Below, one piece after another: positions 23,088 through 31,409 of a DNA stretch of 36,246 nt. The notes under the pieces were generated by a model, which saw nothing but the letters and a program-made list of their open reading frames with translations, had not been told where the DNA came from and made no database searches. The position numbers and the translations under genes were made by a program. Source of the stretch: a virus; IMG/VR virus record IMGVR_UViG_3300048930_000405, positions 1-36,246 of that record; one strand, written 5' to 3'. Each line of letters begins with the position of its first letter. Position 1 is the first letter of the stretch.

Positions 23088-24806
23088 TCAAAAATCAAAC
23101 ATCGGCCCGGATTCCTCTCCACCGCGGGCCATCGCCCGGCCAAGTGCCATCAGCAGCCCGACCACCGGGTCGATCTTGTTTTGCGGTGCCTCCTTGTTCG
23201 GATACACGTTGTCTTTCTTGTCCAGGCGGCCAGTCACGTTGCCGATTGCCCAGGCCAGCACCGGGTCGCCGTCGTGAACAATCCGCCCGCTGCGGATCAG
23301 GGCGTCGAGCTCCTTCATCGGTCCACTCATCATCAGAACAGTATTCCTATATTCCACCACCGGCAGCCCCTGCCTTTCCATTCTCCCCATCAAACCGACC
23401 GATCTGTAAGGATCGAACGGAATTTCAGAAACTTCATATTGGCTACACAATGATTCTAACTCTTCAATGATCACGTCTTCATCGATGATTGAGTCACCGG
23501 ACTTTTCAAGGTGTCCTGAAATCCTCCAGTTTCGATAGTGCTGATTTTCTGGTAGATCAATGGTGTTCTCAGGCAGAAAGTATTTCCCGAAAACGGCATA
23601 ACGTTTTTCTGGAAGGCTGAAGAGTTGAACAATAGCCACGAGGTCGTGGACAAATGCAAAATCCGCACCAATGAAACACGGCCGATCCTTAAAATCCTCA
23701 CGCTTGATCGGGCGTTCGAGTTTCGCCCACTCCACCGAGTTGAAGAACGCCTCCTTTACGGAAACCCATTCGTTCAGGTGTTTGGTCCGGAATTTCGATT
23801 GTTGGGATGCCCGGGCCCGTGCGTCCCGCATGTCCGCCAGCATGTGATTCGGTTCGATGGAAATCCCCCAGTTCGGGTTCGCTTTCCGCAGGCTCTCCTC
23901 GGAATCCCACCGGTCATCCTTGTCGGTCGCGTAAATCAGGCAGAACGTCGTGTCGTCAACAAACCCGTCGATCCCTTCCAGAATCCGTTCGCAGTTTTTC
24001 CAGTCGTCCCGGCACGGGCTCGCGGGATTGCTGCCGGCGGTGCTGATAATGATCGACATGGGGTGTTCCCGCGCCCCCATCCCGGTTTCCATCGTGTCGA
24101 GCTGGTCGCTGGTCGCGTGCTCGTGGTATTCGTCAATGATTGCGCAGTGCGGGCTGTCGCCGTCGCCCGGTTTCCCGATCACCGGTTTGAAAACGGAGCC
24201 GTCCTGTTTGATGATCGATGCAACGTTGACCAAGAGCCCAAACCGTTGCACGAGTTCCGGCCGTTTCAGGCACATCTGGCGCACCATTTGGAACAACGTC
24301 TTGGCCTGCTGCTCAGAGGTGGCACCGCAATAAACCTCCGCCCCGGGCTCCCGGTCAGCGCAGAGCATGTAAAGCCCGACCGCGGCGAGCAGCGTCGTCT
24401 TCGCGTTCTTCCGCGGCACATACAGCCGGGCCTTCCGGAACCTCCTCTTGCCGTTGTCCTTCCTCACCCACCCAAACAGGGAAATCAGGAAAAAACACTG
24501 CCACCCCTCCAAAAAAATCGTGGGAAACTTCCCAGTTTGCGGGTCTTTTTTCGCCCATTTGCCCTTGGTGTGGGGCAGGTATTCGATGAACCGGCACACC
24601 CTCGCACCCATTTCCGCGTCAAATCGGTAGGGGAACTGCCGGGTGATCGAGCTGGCAACGTCGCGTTTGTGCCGTTCGCAGGCCAGTTTGATCCATTTGC
24701 ATGCCGGAATTTTCCCCGAAATCACCCCGGAAATGTAGCTTTCTGCCCGCAAAACATGCGGATTCCCGGCCTTTTTCGCCTGTTTTTTTTTCGCCGCCAT
24801 CGTCAA
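23088..24806 (-). CDS. terL: Large terminase subunit
   Basis: The 572-residue product has both terminase domains. In the ATPase, the Walker A variant is PRKNAKTT (131-138) and the Walker B is CAIIDEYHEH (Asp225, Glu226). In the nuclease, acidic residues Asp382 (IGADFAFVHDL) and Asp388 and a C-terminal NKIDPVVGLLMALGRA are visible. It cuts concatemers and pumps DNA through the portal. The basic N-terminus (MTMAAKKKQAKKAG) overlaps the small terminase stop (ATGA). It resembles the Terminase_1/HK97-like group. Confidence 0.9.
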   Translation of the reverse strand: MTMAAKKKQAKKAGNPHVLRAESYISGVISGKIPACKWIKLACERHKRDVASSITRQFPYRFDAEMGARVCRFIEYLPHTKGKWAKKDPQTGKFPTIFLEGWQCFFLISLFGWVRKDNGKRRFRKARLYVPRKNAKTTLLAAVGLYMLCADREPGAEVYCGATSEQQAKTLFQMVRQMCLKRPELVQRFGLLVNVASIIKQDGSVFKPVIGKPGDGDSPHCAIIDEYHEHATSDQLDTMETGMGAREHPMSIIISTAGSNPASPCRDDWKNCERILEGIDGFVDDTTFCLIYATDKDDRWDSEESLRKANPNWGISIEPNHMLADMRDARARASQQSKFRTKHLNEWVSVKEAFFNSVEWAKLERPIKREDFKDRPCFIGADFAFVHDLVAIVQLFSLPEKRYAVFGKYFLPENTIDLPENQHYRNWRISGHLEKSGDSIIDEDVIIEELESLCSQYEVSEIPFDPYRSVGLMGRMERQGLPVVEYRNTVLMMSGPMKELDALIRSGRIVHDGDPVLAWAIGNVTGRLDKKDNVYPNKEAPQNKIDPVVGLLMALGRAMARGGEESGPMFDF

Positions 24807-25243
24807 AACTCGTCAAACGGATTTCCCAAGTCCTTCTGCGGTGCCGCCACCTTGCCCCGCGAGGCGGGCGTAATCCCAAACTCCGCCGAGAGCCTGGCAA
24901 TGATCTGGTTCTCCGCCGTCACCACCGTGCAAGCCGGATTCTTCACCCAACCCTTCATCGGATCTTCAAAAATCACTCCGAGGTCGTCCACATGTTGCTG
25001 TGCCTCCCGCAGTCGCTGATACGCCAGGCACAACGTCTCCAATGCCGTCCGGTCCACCCTCGCAATCGTCCCCACCGTCACCAATTCCGCCGCAATCTCG
25101 TTCCATTTTTCCAATGCGTCCCCCCTCAAATGCCCCGGCGGATCACCAATCCCGGGCTTCATCGCCGGCTGCGTTTTCCGTGCATGCCTCGACCCGCTGG
25201 CAATCAGCACAATGTTAGACTTTTGCTTCGCTCCTTTTCCCAC
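24803..25243 (-). CDS. terS: Small terminase subunit, P27 family
   Basis: The 146-residue product starts at GTG 25243 and contains the P27 family pattern: KPGIGDPPGHLRGDALEKWNEI, TVGTIARVDRTALETLCLAY and the C-terminal LSAEFGITPASRGKVAAP. It recognises the packaging site and recruits the large subunit. A promoter candidate lies just upstream at 25253-25281. Confidence 0.85.
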   Translation of the reverse strand: MGKGAKQKSNIVLIASGSRHARKTQPAMKPGIGDPPGHLRGDALEKWNEIAAELVTVGTIARVDRTALETLCLAYQRLREAQQHVDDLGVIFEDPMKGWVKNPACTVVTAENQIIARLSAEFGITPASRGKVAAPQKDLGNPFDEF

Positions 25244-25252
25244 TTGACAGCA

Positions 25253-25281
25253 AATTTACCGGTTCACTCTGAAAATCTCAA
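25253..25281 (-). promoter_or_regulatory. Candidate leftward late promoter
   Basis: On the minus strand TTGAGA (complement of 25276-25281), 17 bases and TAAATT (complement of 25253-25258) make a reasonable sigma70-type promoter in one of the few gaps of this strand (25244-25318). It would drive terminase and head genes. The GTG start at 25243 would leave only a short leader. Confidence 0.4.
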
Positions 25282-25318
25282 TTCCGGACACGCGTTTTTT
25301 TGGTTTTCGACGCGACTC

Positions 25319-25789
25319 TCAGCCAAACGGGCAGAAGTTTTGAACCTCCCCCGGGGGTGGCTGGTTGCCGCCTGCTTTGCGCGAGGATGTCTCAGGATCG
25401 CTTGCAGCGTCTCGCCTGACACCTCGTTCCACCTTGGCATGGCATGCCGTGCAAAGGGCTTGGAGATTCGTTTGCACGTTCCAGAGTTCGGGATGTTCTA
25501 CGATGCCTTCCAGGTGGTGCACCTGGGTAGCGGTGCGAGTGATGCCAGCGCGGGCATGATCGCCGAAGGGGTCCGCACAGATCGGGTTATCGGCGAGGAC
25601 TTGAGCGCGGACCTTGAGCCACTTCCGCGACTTCCTGATTTTGTAGGCGAGGGCCGAGGCAGGGTCAGCATTCCGAACGTGGCGATTGTAGAGGGTATGC
25701 CGCTTCGGTTTGCTCGCTTGGTGCTTCGGACAATATCCGCTCTTGTCGATCAAGGCGGGGCACCCGGGGTATAGGCAGGGTCGTTTCAT
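25319..25789 (-). CDS. HNH endonuclease
   Basis: The 156-residue product has an N-terminal zinc-knuckle-like CLYPGCPALIDKSGYCPKH (Cys5, Cys10, Cys20, His23) and an HNH domain: VHHLEGIVEHPELWNVQTNLQ (His91, His92, Asn104-108) followed by CTACHAKVE (Cys113, Cys116, His117). Next to terminase genes, HNH proteins commonly take part in packaging with the terminase; a homing role is the alternative. Confidence 0.85.
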   Translation of the reverse strand: MKRPCLYPGCPALIDKSGYCPKHQASKPKRHTLYNRHVRNADPASALAYKIRKSRKWLKVRAQVLADNPICADPFGDHARAGITRTATQVHHLEGIVEHPELWNVQTNLQALCTACHAKVERGVRRDAASDPETSSRKAGGNQPPPGEVQNFCPFG

Positions 25790-25792
25790 GAT

Positions 25793-26548
25793 TTACAGCA
25801 GCGGTTTTTCTGTGAAATCCAATGTATTCGTGCCATCGAGTAGGCGCCCGATCAGGGCCGCTGGATTCACGCTGGTGATTTTCAGGTGGAATTCCTCGGG
25901 ATTGGCATTGGAACTCCACAGCGTGGGCAGCCGCCGGTTCTTCCGCGTGTCCAGGATCGTAAAAAGCCGGCTTTCAAACGGCGCACACCACTCGTTGTTT
26001 CCAATGTCATCGATAACGAGATATGGCGATGTCATGCAGTCCGCGAAATATTCCCGCGCCACTTCCGCCACCGCCTTTTCCCGGCTCCGCACGTTGATTG
26101 CTGCTTCCGTGTGCAGCTTCATGGCACTTGTCCACACCAGCCGCAGCCCCTGCATGATGATTTTCTCCGCCAGCAGCGCAAGAATGCGGGTCTTGCACGT
26201 TCCGGCACCACCGATCAATCCCAGCCCATTCCCATGCGGCCCCGGCCGCCACCGCTTCACCACCTCCCACTTCGCCCGGTTGAACCGCGGATCCTCCGGA
26301 TTCGTTCCCAGCGGATCCAGCCATACCGGCAGCAGCTCCGGTTCAATCGTCTCAAGCACCCGGAGCCGGTAAATCTCACACCTCTTTTCCCGCTCCGCTT
26401 CGATCCTCACCCGCTCCCGTTCCGCAGAGCACCCTTCGCAAAATTGCGCGAGTTGCAGCCCGAGGTCCACCGACCCGAACGGAATCGTTTCATACTCAAA
26501 CTCCGCCCCGCAGTCGCGGCAGCATGTTTTTCCCATCGTCGTTTCCAT
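25793..26548 (-). CDS. DnaC-like helicase loader ATPase
   Basis: The 251-residue product has an N-terminal Cys4-type zinc site (CCRDCG at 9-14, CEGC at 37-40) and an AAA+ ATPase domain with Walker A GGAGTCKT (113-120) and Walker B YLVIDDIG (176-183). A later SSNANPEEF and RLLDGTNTLDF follow the IstB/DnaC pattern. It probably loads the host replicative helicase at the phage origin. It forms an operon with the putative replication proteins upstream. Confidence 0.8.
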   Translation of the reverse strand: METTMGKTCCRDCGAEFEYETIPFGSVDLGLQLAQFCEGCSAERERVRIEAEREKRCEIYRLRVLETIEPELLPVWLDPLGTNPEDPRFNRAKWEVVKRWRPGPHGNGLGLIGGAGTCKTRILALLAEKIIMQGLRLVWTSAMKLHTEAAINVRSREKAVAEVAREYFADCMTSPYLVIDDIGNNEWCAPFESRLFTILDTRKNRRLPTLWSSNANPEEFHLKITSVNPAALIGRLLDGTNTLDFTEKPLL

Positions 26549-26569
26549 GGTTGTCCTTGGTTTCAGTTT

Positions 26570-27397
26570 TCAGACAAGCGGGACCGCCTTGCGTCCCCCG
26601 AGGTCCAACTTGCCGGGGACAACCCCATTCCGACCGCCCTGGCGCCGCCATGTGGCCGGATCGTCCCGCCATCGTTCATCCCGGAAAAACCGCGCTGCAC
26701 TCACCACAAACGCATTAAGGTGTCCGCTTGGCAGCGTGGGAATCACCGCGGCAATCGCCCTCGTGCCGGCCAAGATCGTCTCCGGGCTCTCACCCTTCAT
26801 CAAAGATGCCCGGACTGCCTCCAGTGCTTCCTTGTCGCCCTCACGTCGCGGATAGGCATGCACGATCGAAACGAGGTCTTGGTTTTCCCCAAACCCCTTT
26901 CCATTGACTCCTTCTCCTTCTCTTTCTCCTACTCTTACCCCTTCGGGGTTTTGGGTATCCCCCTTGCAAGGGGCTTTTTTCATATTGGGAAAATTTCCCA
27001 AATCCGGAGCTATTTCCAACAGCTCCGGATACGCTTGAAAGAAGGCCCTCCGAAGGGGCTCTTGCAGTTTCGCCGCATGACGTGCCGCAGCAATCACAAC
27101 ATTGTTTCTCAATGACAAACGGCCGCCCTTACCGAATTGATGGCGCAGAAAATTCACCACAAACCACACGCCGCCGGGCAGATGAATGATGGAGCTCGGA
27201 AGCCCCTTGCAAGCCCCTTGCAAGTGGCTTGGGTCAAGCCCCGTCTCAAAAGTGAAACGCTTGTTTGAAACCTTTGTGAATCCGCACAGATCGCGGGATG
27301 GGTTTGAAATCAGCCAAAGGCACGCAAGCTTGATTTCTGCAGGTTGATCTTCGACGCGCGTGTCCGTCCAAAATGATGCTTTGATGATGGAATCCAT
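26570..27397 (-). CDS. Putative phage replication initiation protein
   Basis: The 275-residue product has an N-terminal helical part resembling winged-helix initiators (KLACLWLISNPSRDLCGFTKVS, FVVNFLRHQFGKGG), a low-complexity charged linker (about 150-170, NPEGVRVGEREGEGV) and a C-terminal helical segment ending HLNAFVVSAARFFRDERW. That layout, just upstream of a DnaC-like gene, fits a replisome organiser that binds the origin. The origin itself may lie in the gene; repeats around CAAGGGGC/GCAAGCCCC at 26965-27230 are possible sites. Confidence 0.6.
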   Translation of the reverse strand: MDSIIKASFWTDTRVEDQPAEIKLACLWLISNPSRDLCGFTKVSNKRFTFETGLDPSHLQGACKGLPSSIIHLPGGVWFVVNFLRHQFGKGGRLSLRNNVVIAAARHAAKLQEPLRRAFFQAYPELLEIAPDLGNFPNMKKAPCKGDTQNPEGVRVGEREGEGVNGKGFGENQDLVSIVHAYPRREGDKEALEAVRASLMKGESPETILAGTRAIAAVIPTLPSGHLNAFVVSAARFFRDERWRDDPATWRRQGGRNGVVPGKLDLGGRKAVPLV

Positions 27398-27407
27398 GGT
27401 TTTAGTT

Positions 27408-28055
27408 TCAGGTTTCAGAGAGATCGGCCGGCGGCCAGTTCGACGCGGGATTGACCAACCGCAGCGCCGGCCGCGATGGCCGGCAGTATTTCAATTCCCC
27501 GCTCAGTTGATCCACCACCGGCTGGAACAGCCGCCCAGACACTCCGCAGCCCTCCAGCCGCTTGTCCATGGCCACCGCACCACGTCCCCCGCTGAAACGG
27601 AACCACAGCGGGCTGTCCGCATCCACTGGTCCGGTGAACACCTCGCACCGCGGGAGCCTGGCAATCAGTTGCAGTGCCGACAGTCGCACCCGGCGAGCGT
27701 CCCCCACCACCCATACCGGCGATGGCGCCGGCACCGTTCCCAGCCAGAAACCGATTGCCGATTTGGCGAAAATACGGCCGCTGGCATCCTCCAACCTCCG
27801 CCAATGGTCGCCCTGCGCCAGCACCTCCCACCGGCTCCAGGGCAGCTTGCCCCACCGCGACAAAAACTCCGCACTCGCCGCAGGGAATTCCGAATCGATC
27901 CACCGGCCACGCTGGCAACGGATTGCCAGGTATCCATTGCCGGCCAAAATCTCCCGATCAAACCGGCGGGCCAGGTGAAATGCGTGCCATTCGGCCGGAT
28001 GGCAAAACTCCTGGAGTGCCTCCGCCGGGATTGGGTAGGGAAAATGATTTTTCAT
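27408..28055 (-). CDS. Hypothetical replication-region protein
   Basis: The 215-residue product begins MKNHFPYPIPAEALQEFCHP. The segment SPLWFRFSGGRGAVAMDKR, after a strand-rich region, vaguely recalls the last strands of DNA sliding-clamp domains, and FDREILAGNGYLAIRC could be an earlier strand pair; I regard this as a weak lead only. Its start overlaps the stop of the integron integrase (ATGA, 28052-28055), tying intI to the phage replication operon. Confidence 0.6.
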   Translation of the reverse strand: MKNHFPYPIPAEALQEFCHPAEWHAFHLARRFDREILAGNGYLAIRCQRGRWIDSEFPAASAEFLSRWGKLPWSRWEVLAQGDHWRRLEDASGRIFAKSAIGFWLGTVPAPSPVWVVGDARRVRLSALQLIARLPRCEVFTGPVDADSPLWFRFSGGRGAVAMDKRLEGCGVSGRLFQPVVDQLSGELKYCRPSRPALRLVNPASNWPPADLSET

Positions 28056-29026
28056 GCGCTACGTCGAATGGGGATGATGTTGCGCGCGGCCTCCGCATCG
28101 AGCGGACTGCCAACCGTTTTCTGCCCGGCGGTGTGCAGGTATATTTCCGTCGTCTCTAGTTTCGAATGGCCCATTTGTTCCTGGATTACCCGCACGTCCA
28201 CTCCCTCGCGGAGCAATCCCGTCGCGTAGGAGTGGCGGAGAGCATGCGGATTCACCCGCTGCGTGATGTTCAGCAGCCCGGCGGCCTCTTTCAGGGCCGT
28301 CACCAGCCGCTTGTCCGTCGCATGCCAGCGTTTGGTGCCGTTGACCTTCTGGGATGGAAATAGCCAATACCAGGGCAAGGTGGAAAACGTGCGCAATCCA
28401 AGCTTTCGCATCAATGAACCCTCCGGATCCTCGGTGATCGGGCAGATGATCCCGCGTTGGCGATCCCGGTCCCATTGCATCCGGCACGCCATCAGTTGGT
28501 GTTCCAGATCCGCAACGAGGAATTCCGGAATCCGCAATGCCCGGGATTTTCCGCCCTTCCCGTCGTAGATTGTGATCACCCTATCCTCAAGCCGAATATC
28601 CTTCAACCGCAGAGTCAGCATGTCCGATTCAATCCGTAGTCCGCAACCAGCCAACAAACCCGCCTGAAGGCGCGGAATCCGCGGCATCAGTTCCATCATC
28701 GAAATAATCTGGCGCATCGTCAGCACCGCCCGCATGGGCCGGGTTCGATTTCTCTGCGGAACCTCATATTGCCCAAACTCCCTGCCGAGAACTTTTTCGT
28801 ATAGAAATTTCAACGGATTCAGCGCATGGCAAACCGTGTTCGGGGCCAACCGTTTCACACTCGCCAGATAATGAAAATATTCCTGCGGGCCATCAATTTG
28901 GCCTTGTTTCAACAACCTCGAAAACTCTGCGATTGTCGCCGCATAGCTGATTCTCGTGTTCCTGCGCAGCCCAGCATTCAGTGCTGCGGTTTCAAATGCT
29001 GCCAACACCTCGGCTACTGTTTTCAT
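28052..29026 (-). CDS. intI: Integron integrase (IntI-type tyrosine recombinase)
   Basis: Start placed at ATG 29026 (MKTVAEVLAAFETAALNAG); the frame is open to 29101. The 324-residue product has a complete catalytic set: Arg131 (GCGLRIES), Lys160 (DGKGGKSR), His261 and Arg264 (NPHALRHSYATG), His287 (MGHSKL) and Tyr296 (EIYLHT). Between the Lys strand and box II it carries an extra segment, about residues 190-235, including LPWYWLFPSQK. This corresponds to the IntI-specific insertion (WPWFWVF in IntI1), and it ends GSPLDA like IntI1. It lies next to an attC array and should recombine cassettes at attI. Its stop overlaps a phage gene start. Confidence 0.9.
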   Translation of the reverse strand: MKTVAEVLAAFETAALNAGLRRNTRISYAATIAEFSRLLKQGQIDGPQEYFHYLASVKRLAPNTVCHALNPLKFLYEKVLGREFGQYEVPQRNRTRPMRAVLTMRQIISMMELMPRIPRLQAGLLAGCGLRIESDMLTLRLKDIRLEDRVITIYDGKGGKSRALRIPEFLVADLEHQLMACRMQWDRDRQRGIICPITEDPEGSLMRKLGLRTFSTLPWYWLFPSQKVNGTKRWHATDKRLVTALKEAAGLLNITQRVNPHALRHSYATGLLREGVDVRVIQEQMGHSKLETTEIYLHTAGQKTVGSPLDAEAARNIIPIRRSA

Positions 29027-29078
29027 AATGGGGGGGTGTTTATTGCCACTTATTGGATTTATAATTCTCTGTTCTCCG
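29027..29078 (+). other. Candidate attI site
   Basis: The first core, GTTCTCCG at 29071-29078, is complementary to the inverse core of the first cassette (GGAGAAC ending at 29315, eight bases). The DNA between it and the intI start is the expected place for attI. It contains a C/G-run and an A/T-rich stretch (TTATAAAT on the minus strand) that could be an intI promoter -10. The exact integrase-binding sites cannot be read off. Confidence 0.5.
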
Positions 29079-29277
29079 GAAGGAATGCCACGATCACGCA
29101 TCCGGTTGCTTGAGCTCCCCCATCGTAATGCAACTCAACACCTTCATCAGACCACAGCGGGTCATCGTCGGCGCGGTCCAATTGGAGAGTGACCGGGATG
29201 CTTGATGGATCATCATTTCTCTCGATGGCGTTTTCGATAGCGGCATCGACGTGCTTTTTCAGGTCTGCAAGTGTCAT
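29059..29277 (-). CDS. First-cassette hypothetical protein
   Basis: The 72-residue acidic product begins MTLADLKKHVDAAIENAIER and contains TLQLDRADDDPLW and GGAQATGCVIVAFLPENREL. No family recognised, though the LADLKKHVD start is common among small phage proteins. The last codons (ENREL and the stop) lie beyond the core at 29071, within attI, so the stop codon is supplied by attI DNA. A conserved leader precedes the start (29278-29308). Confidence 0.75.
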   Translation of the reverse strand: MTLADLKKHVDAAIENAIERNDDPSSIPVTLQLDRADDDPLWSDEGVELHYDGGAQATGCVIVAFLPENREL

Positions 29278-29308
29278 GAATTCAGTGGTGGTTGGTGGTT
29301 CGGAAGAC

Positions 29309-29395
29309 GGAGAACAAGTCGTGGGATGCGACGGCGATCAGCCGCCAGTTTGATTCGATGCGCCATCCCGCCGCGCATCCACATCGGCGTTCTCC
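29309..29395 (+). other. attC-like site 1
   Basis: Inverse core GGAGAAC (29309-29315) plus AAG; core GTTCTCC (29389-29395) preceded by GGC. Arms GGGATGCG and CGCATCCA-side sequences can pair. It closes the cassette that begins at the attI core. Confidence 0.75.
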
Positions 29396-29698
29396 TCAAT
29401 GATGCGGCCCACCCCTCCATGCAGAGAAGTCTCCAAGGATCGGAAGGTTGAGGGCGCGTCGAAGGCCGCAGTTTCCTTTGATCCCTCGATACCATCCAAG
29501 GCGCGTGGACTTGCATCGAGGGTGCCACGCGAGGGAATAGGAGTAGAGCCCCCATCGCCACATGAGCAGGTTCCACGATCCGGTTTTCTCGCCCTCGAAT
29601 GTCCTTGAGCGACGAAGCACTCGGATGGATCGAACGAAGGAGAACAAGCGGGTGATGACCGACCCGCAACGGTTTGGTTGTTCAACGGTTGTTTGCAT
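29396..29698 (-). CDS. Cassette-encoded hypothetical protein
   Basis: Three frames are open here. I prefer the one starting ATG 29698 (MQTTVEQPNRCGSVITRLFS), because its second half has the texture of a real protein: WNLLMWRWGLYSYSLAWHPR, RLGWYRGIKGNCGLRRALNLP and ILGDFSAWRGG. The product has 100 residues, is basic and Trp-rich, and may be membrane-associated. No family named with confidence. The stop lies directly before the core at 29389, so unlike its neighbours it does not read through the site. Confidence 0.6.
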   Translation of the reverse strand: MQTTVEQPNRCGSVITRLFSFVRSIRVLRRSRTFEGEKTGSWNLLMWRWGLYSYSLAWHPRCKSTRLGWYRGIKGNCGLRRALNLPILGDFSAWRGGPHH

Positions 29699-29748
29699 AT
29701 TCTTACTTGGTTGGTGATTCGGCGGGCGGCATACCCTTGGCGTTCTCT
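29639..29748 (+). other. attC-like site 2
   Basis: Inverse core GGAGAAC (29639-29645) plus AAG; core GTTCTCT (29742-29748). GGGTGATG on the left pairs with CATACCC on the right, leaving one extra G on the left arm, as expected for attC. Confidence 0.75.
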
Positions 29749-30422
29749 TCCTGACCGTCCGGCTTTCCATCAGCTCTTTCGTCAACGGTGTCCAATGGCG
29801 CGTCCTTGCGTTGGATGCCGCGCACCTCGATGTAAAACTGCACCCAGATTTTCGTGTCTTTCAGGCGTCCATTGTGGTCGCGAACTTCTTCATGAGTGTG
29901 GCGCGGCGATTCCACCCAACGCACCAGCTTTTCGGATTTTTCGATGAGACACGCCTTGTCCCGCTCGACCTCGGCAAGCCGCTGGCGTAATTGGATGCAC
30001 TCTTCCTCGAACGACTTGCAAAATTTCTCCCTGTCGGATTGGCGCCTTAGCCACTCAGAGTATCGACGGACGAAGCCGATTCCATCCTCGCGGACGTAGA
30101 ATCGACCTGTGGCTTGAGCATCGGCGATTTCCATTTCGGAGCATTCACCGGAGGTTACGATTGCGCCACCATCGGCGGCGAGTTGGTTTATCAGTTGATC
30201 GGTGGTCATGGTGTTGTTTGGTTCGTGATTCTTTGGCAGAGGTCGGTCTTGTTGGCAGATCGCTCCGGTAAGGAACGCAGTGGCGAGCATCCGCTCCATG
30301 GTTTCCTTGTTGACATGCCCGCCCTCCGGCGGGATGCCGAGCATGAGTCTGTCCAACATGCCAAGGCATTCGTTGGCGTGCCACTGTTCCATGAGTTCTA
30401 TTGGGTCTTGGTTCGTATTCAT
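29703..30422 (-). CDS. Cassette-encoded coiled-coil protein
   Basis: Start placed at ATG 30422 (MNTNQDPIELMEQWHANECL), after a conserved leader. The 239-residue product has an N-terminal helical part and, from about residue 72 (MTTDQLINQLAADGG), a second part with a long coiled coil (SFEEECIQLRQRLAEVERDK). The second part has its own ATG (30209) after an A/C-rich stretch, so two genes may have fused. The tail ENAKGMPPAESPTK is read through attC site 2. Function unknown. Confidence 0.65.
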   Translation of the reverse strand: MNTNQDPIELMEQWHANECLGMLDRLMLGIPPEGGHVNKETMERMLATAFLTGAICQQDRPLPKNHEPNNTMTTDQLINQLAADGGAIVTSGECSEMEIADAQATGRFYVREDGIGFVRRYSEWLRRQSDREKFCKSFEEECIQLRQRLAEVERDKACLIEKSEKLVRWVESPRHTHEEVRDHNGRLKDTKIWVQFYIEVRGIQRKDAPLDTVDERADGKPDGQEENAKGMPPAESPTK

Positions 30423-30470
30423 ATCGTTGGTTTCTGGTGATTCGGAAGTGATGACGGGAAGATGATGGGA

Positions 30471-30567
30471 AGAGAACAAGGGGCTGATGATCGACCCGGC
30501 TATGGCGTTCCAATTTCATTTCAAAGGCTCTTCATTTGCGCCGGGCGTCATAGCCCTAGCGTTCGGG
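30471..30567 (+). other. attC-like site 3
   Basis: Inverse core AGAGAAC (30471-30477; extended match GGAAGAGAAC with the core at 29742) plus AAG; core GTTCGGG (30561-30567) preceded by AGC. Arms GGGCTGATGATCGACCCGG and CCGGGCGTCATAGCCC pair with extra bases only on the left arm. Confidence 0.85.
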
Positions 30568-31388
30568 CAATCCATGAAGAGCGCCATTTCCTGCGCGCAC
30601 CGTCTGGCGATGGTTTCACAGTGCGACTCGGCAAGCTCGATCCCGATGGCTTTCCGTCCGCGTTGCTTGGCGGCCACCAGCGTCGAGCCGGAGCCGCTGA
30701 ACGGGTCCAGCACGGTTCCGCCTGGCGGCACAGCCACGTCGATGAGCTTGGCCAGCACTTCCAGCGGCTTCTGGCACGCATGGTCACGGGTTCCGCTCGA
30801 CACCCGCCGGGAGCGGATGACGTTTTGGCCGTCCTTCGTGGCGTATTCGGTCACGCCGTTGGTGTATTCGAGGATGATTTCGTGGGCGGGCTTGAAGCCC
30901 ATTCCGAGGCCCGCACTCATCTTGTCCCACACGATCATGTTGCGATACCGGAGGCCGGAGGATTCCAGCGCGGGCGCGAGGTGCGGGACCATGCGCCAGT
31001 CCGTGAACACGAAGGCGGAGCGGTTGGCCTTCATCACGCGGCGGCTTTCCACCAGCACGGCACGGACCAGCCACACCAGCCCGCCCGTCGTCATGTTGTC
31101 AGCCGCGAACCATTCGACTTCACCACTGGCGAGGCGTTCGGAGCGGTGCCCCTGCCCGCCGCTGTTCTTCTGCGCTTCGAGTGCGCCGCCGGAGCAGTAG
31201 GGTGGATCGGTGATGACGGCGTCCACGCTCACACCTTCCATCGCTCGCATGATCTCCACGCAGTCGCCATGATATAGGGTGATGTGGCTGTCCTCGTAAT
31301 ACGGACGAAGCCCGAACAAGGCGCTGGACCTAATGCCCACCGCGTCGGCGGTTTCAGTGGTTGCGGAGTCTGTTGGCGCGGTGGTCAT
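30516..31388 (-). CDS. DNA methyltransferase (N6-adenine/N4-cytosine type)
   Basis: The 290-residue product is a beta-class amino-methyltransferase. Motif IV DPPYCSGG lies at 61-68, and the SAM-binding motif DPFSGSGSTLVAAK lies near the C-terminus, followed by IGIELAESHCETI. It modifies adenine (DPPY) or less likely cytosine; the target site is not visible. No restriction enzyme gene is nearby, so it is an orphan that likely protects phage DNA or affects regulation. The start overlaps the upstream stop inside attC site 4, and the tail PNARAMTPGANEEPLK is read through site 3. Confidence 0.88.
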   Translation of the reverse strand: MTTAPTDSATTETADAVGIRSSALFGLRPYYEDSHITLYHGDCVEIMRAMEGVSVDAVITDPPYCSGGALEAQKNSGGQGHRSERLASGEVEWFAADNMTTGGLVWLVRAVLVESRRVMKANRSAFVFTDWRMVPHLAPALESSGLRYRNMIVWDKMSAGLGMGFKPAHEIILEYTNGVTEYATKDGQNVIRSRRVSSGTRDHACQKPLEVLAKLIDVAVPPGGTVLDPFSGSGSTLVAAKQRGRKAIGIELAESHCETIARRCAQEMALFMDCPNARAMTPGANEEPLK

Positions 31389-31409
31389 AGGTCAGCTTGT
31401 GCGTTGTGC
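31311..31409 (+). other. attC-like site 4
   Basis: Inverse core CCCGAAC (31311-31317), complementary to the cassette's left core at 30561 over eight bases (GCCCGAAC); core GTTGTGC (31403-31409). The loop contains an ATGA stop-start junction at 31385-31388. Confidence 0.8.

Noticed and set aside
28052-29101. Second phage integrase or XerC at 28052-29026
   Set aside because: The insertion before box II, the GSPLDA end and the adjacent attC array point to IntI rather than a phage integrase or XerC.
29274-29685. Two alternative leftward frames overlapping the 29396-29698 gene
   Set aside because: Both have poorer protein texture and include attC and leader sequence. The frame ending ENADVDARRDG does have the Asn-Ala tail pattern, so it is the second choice.
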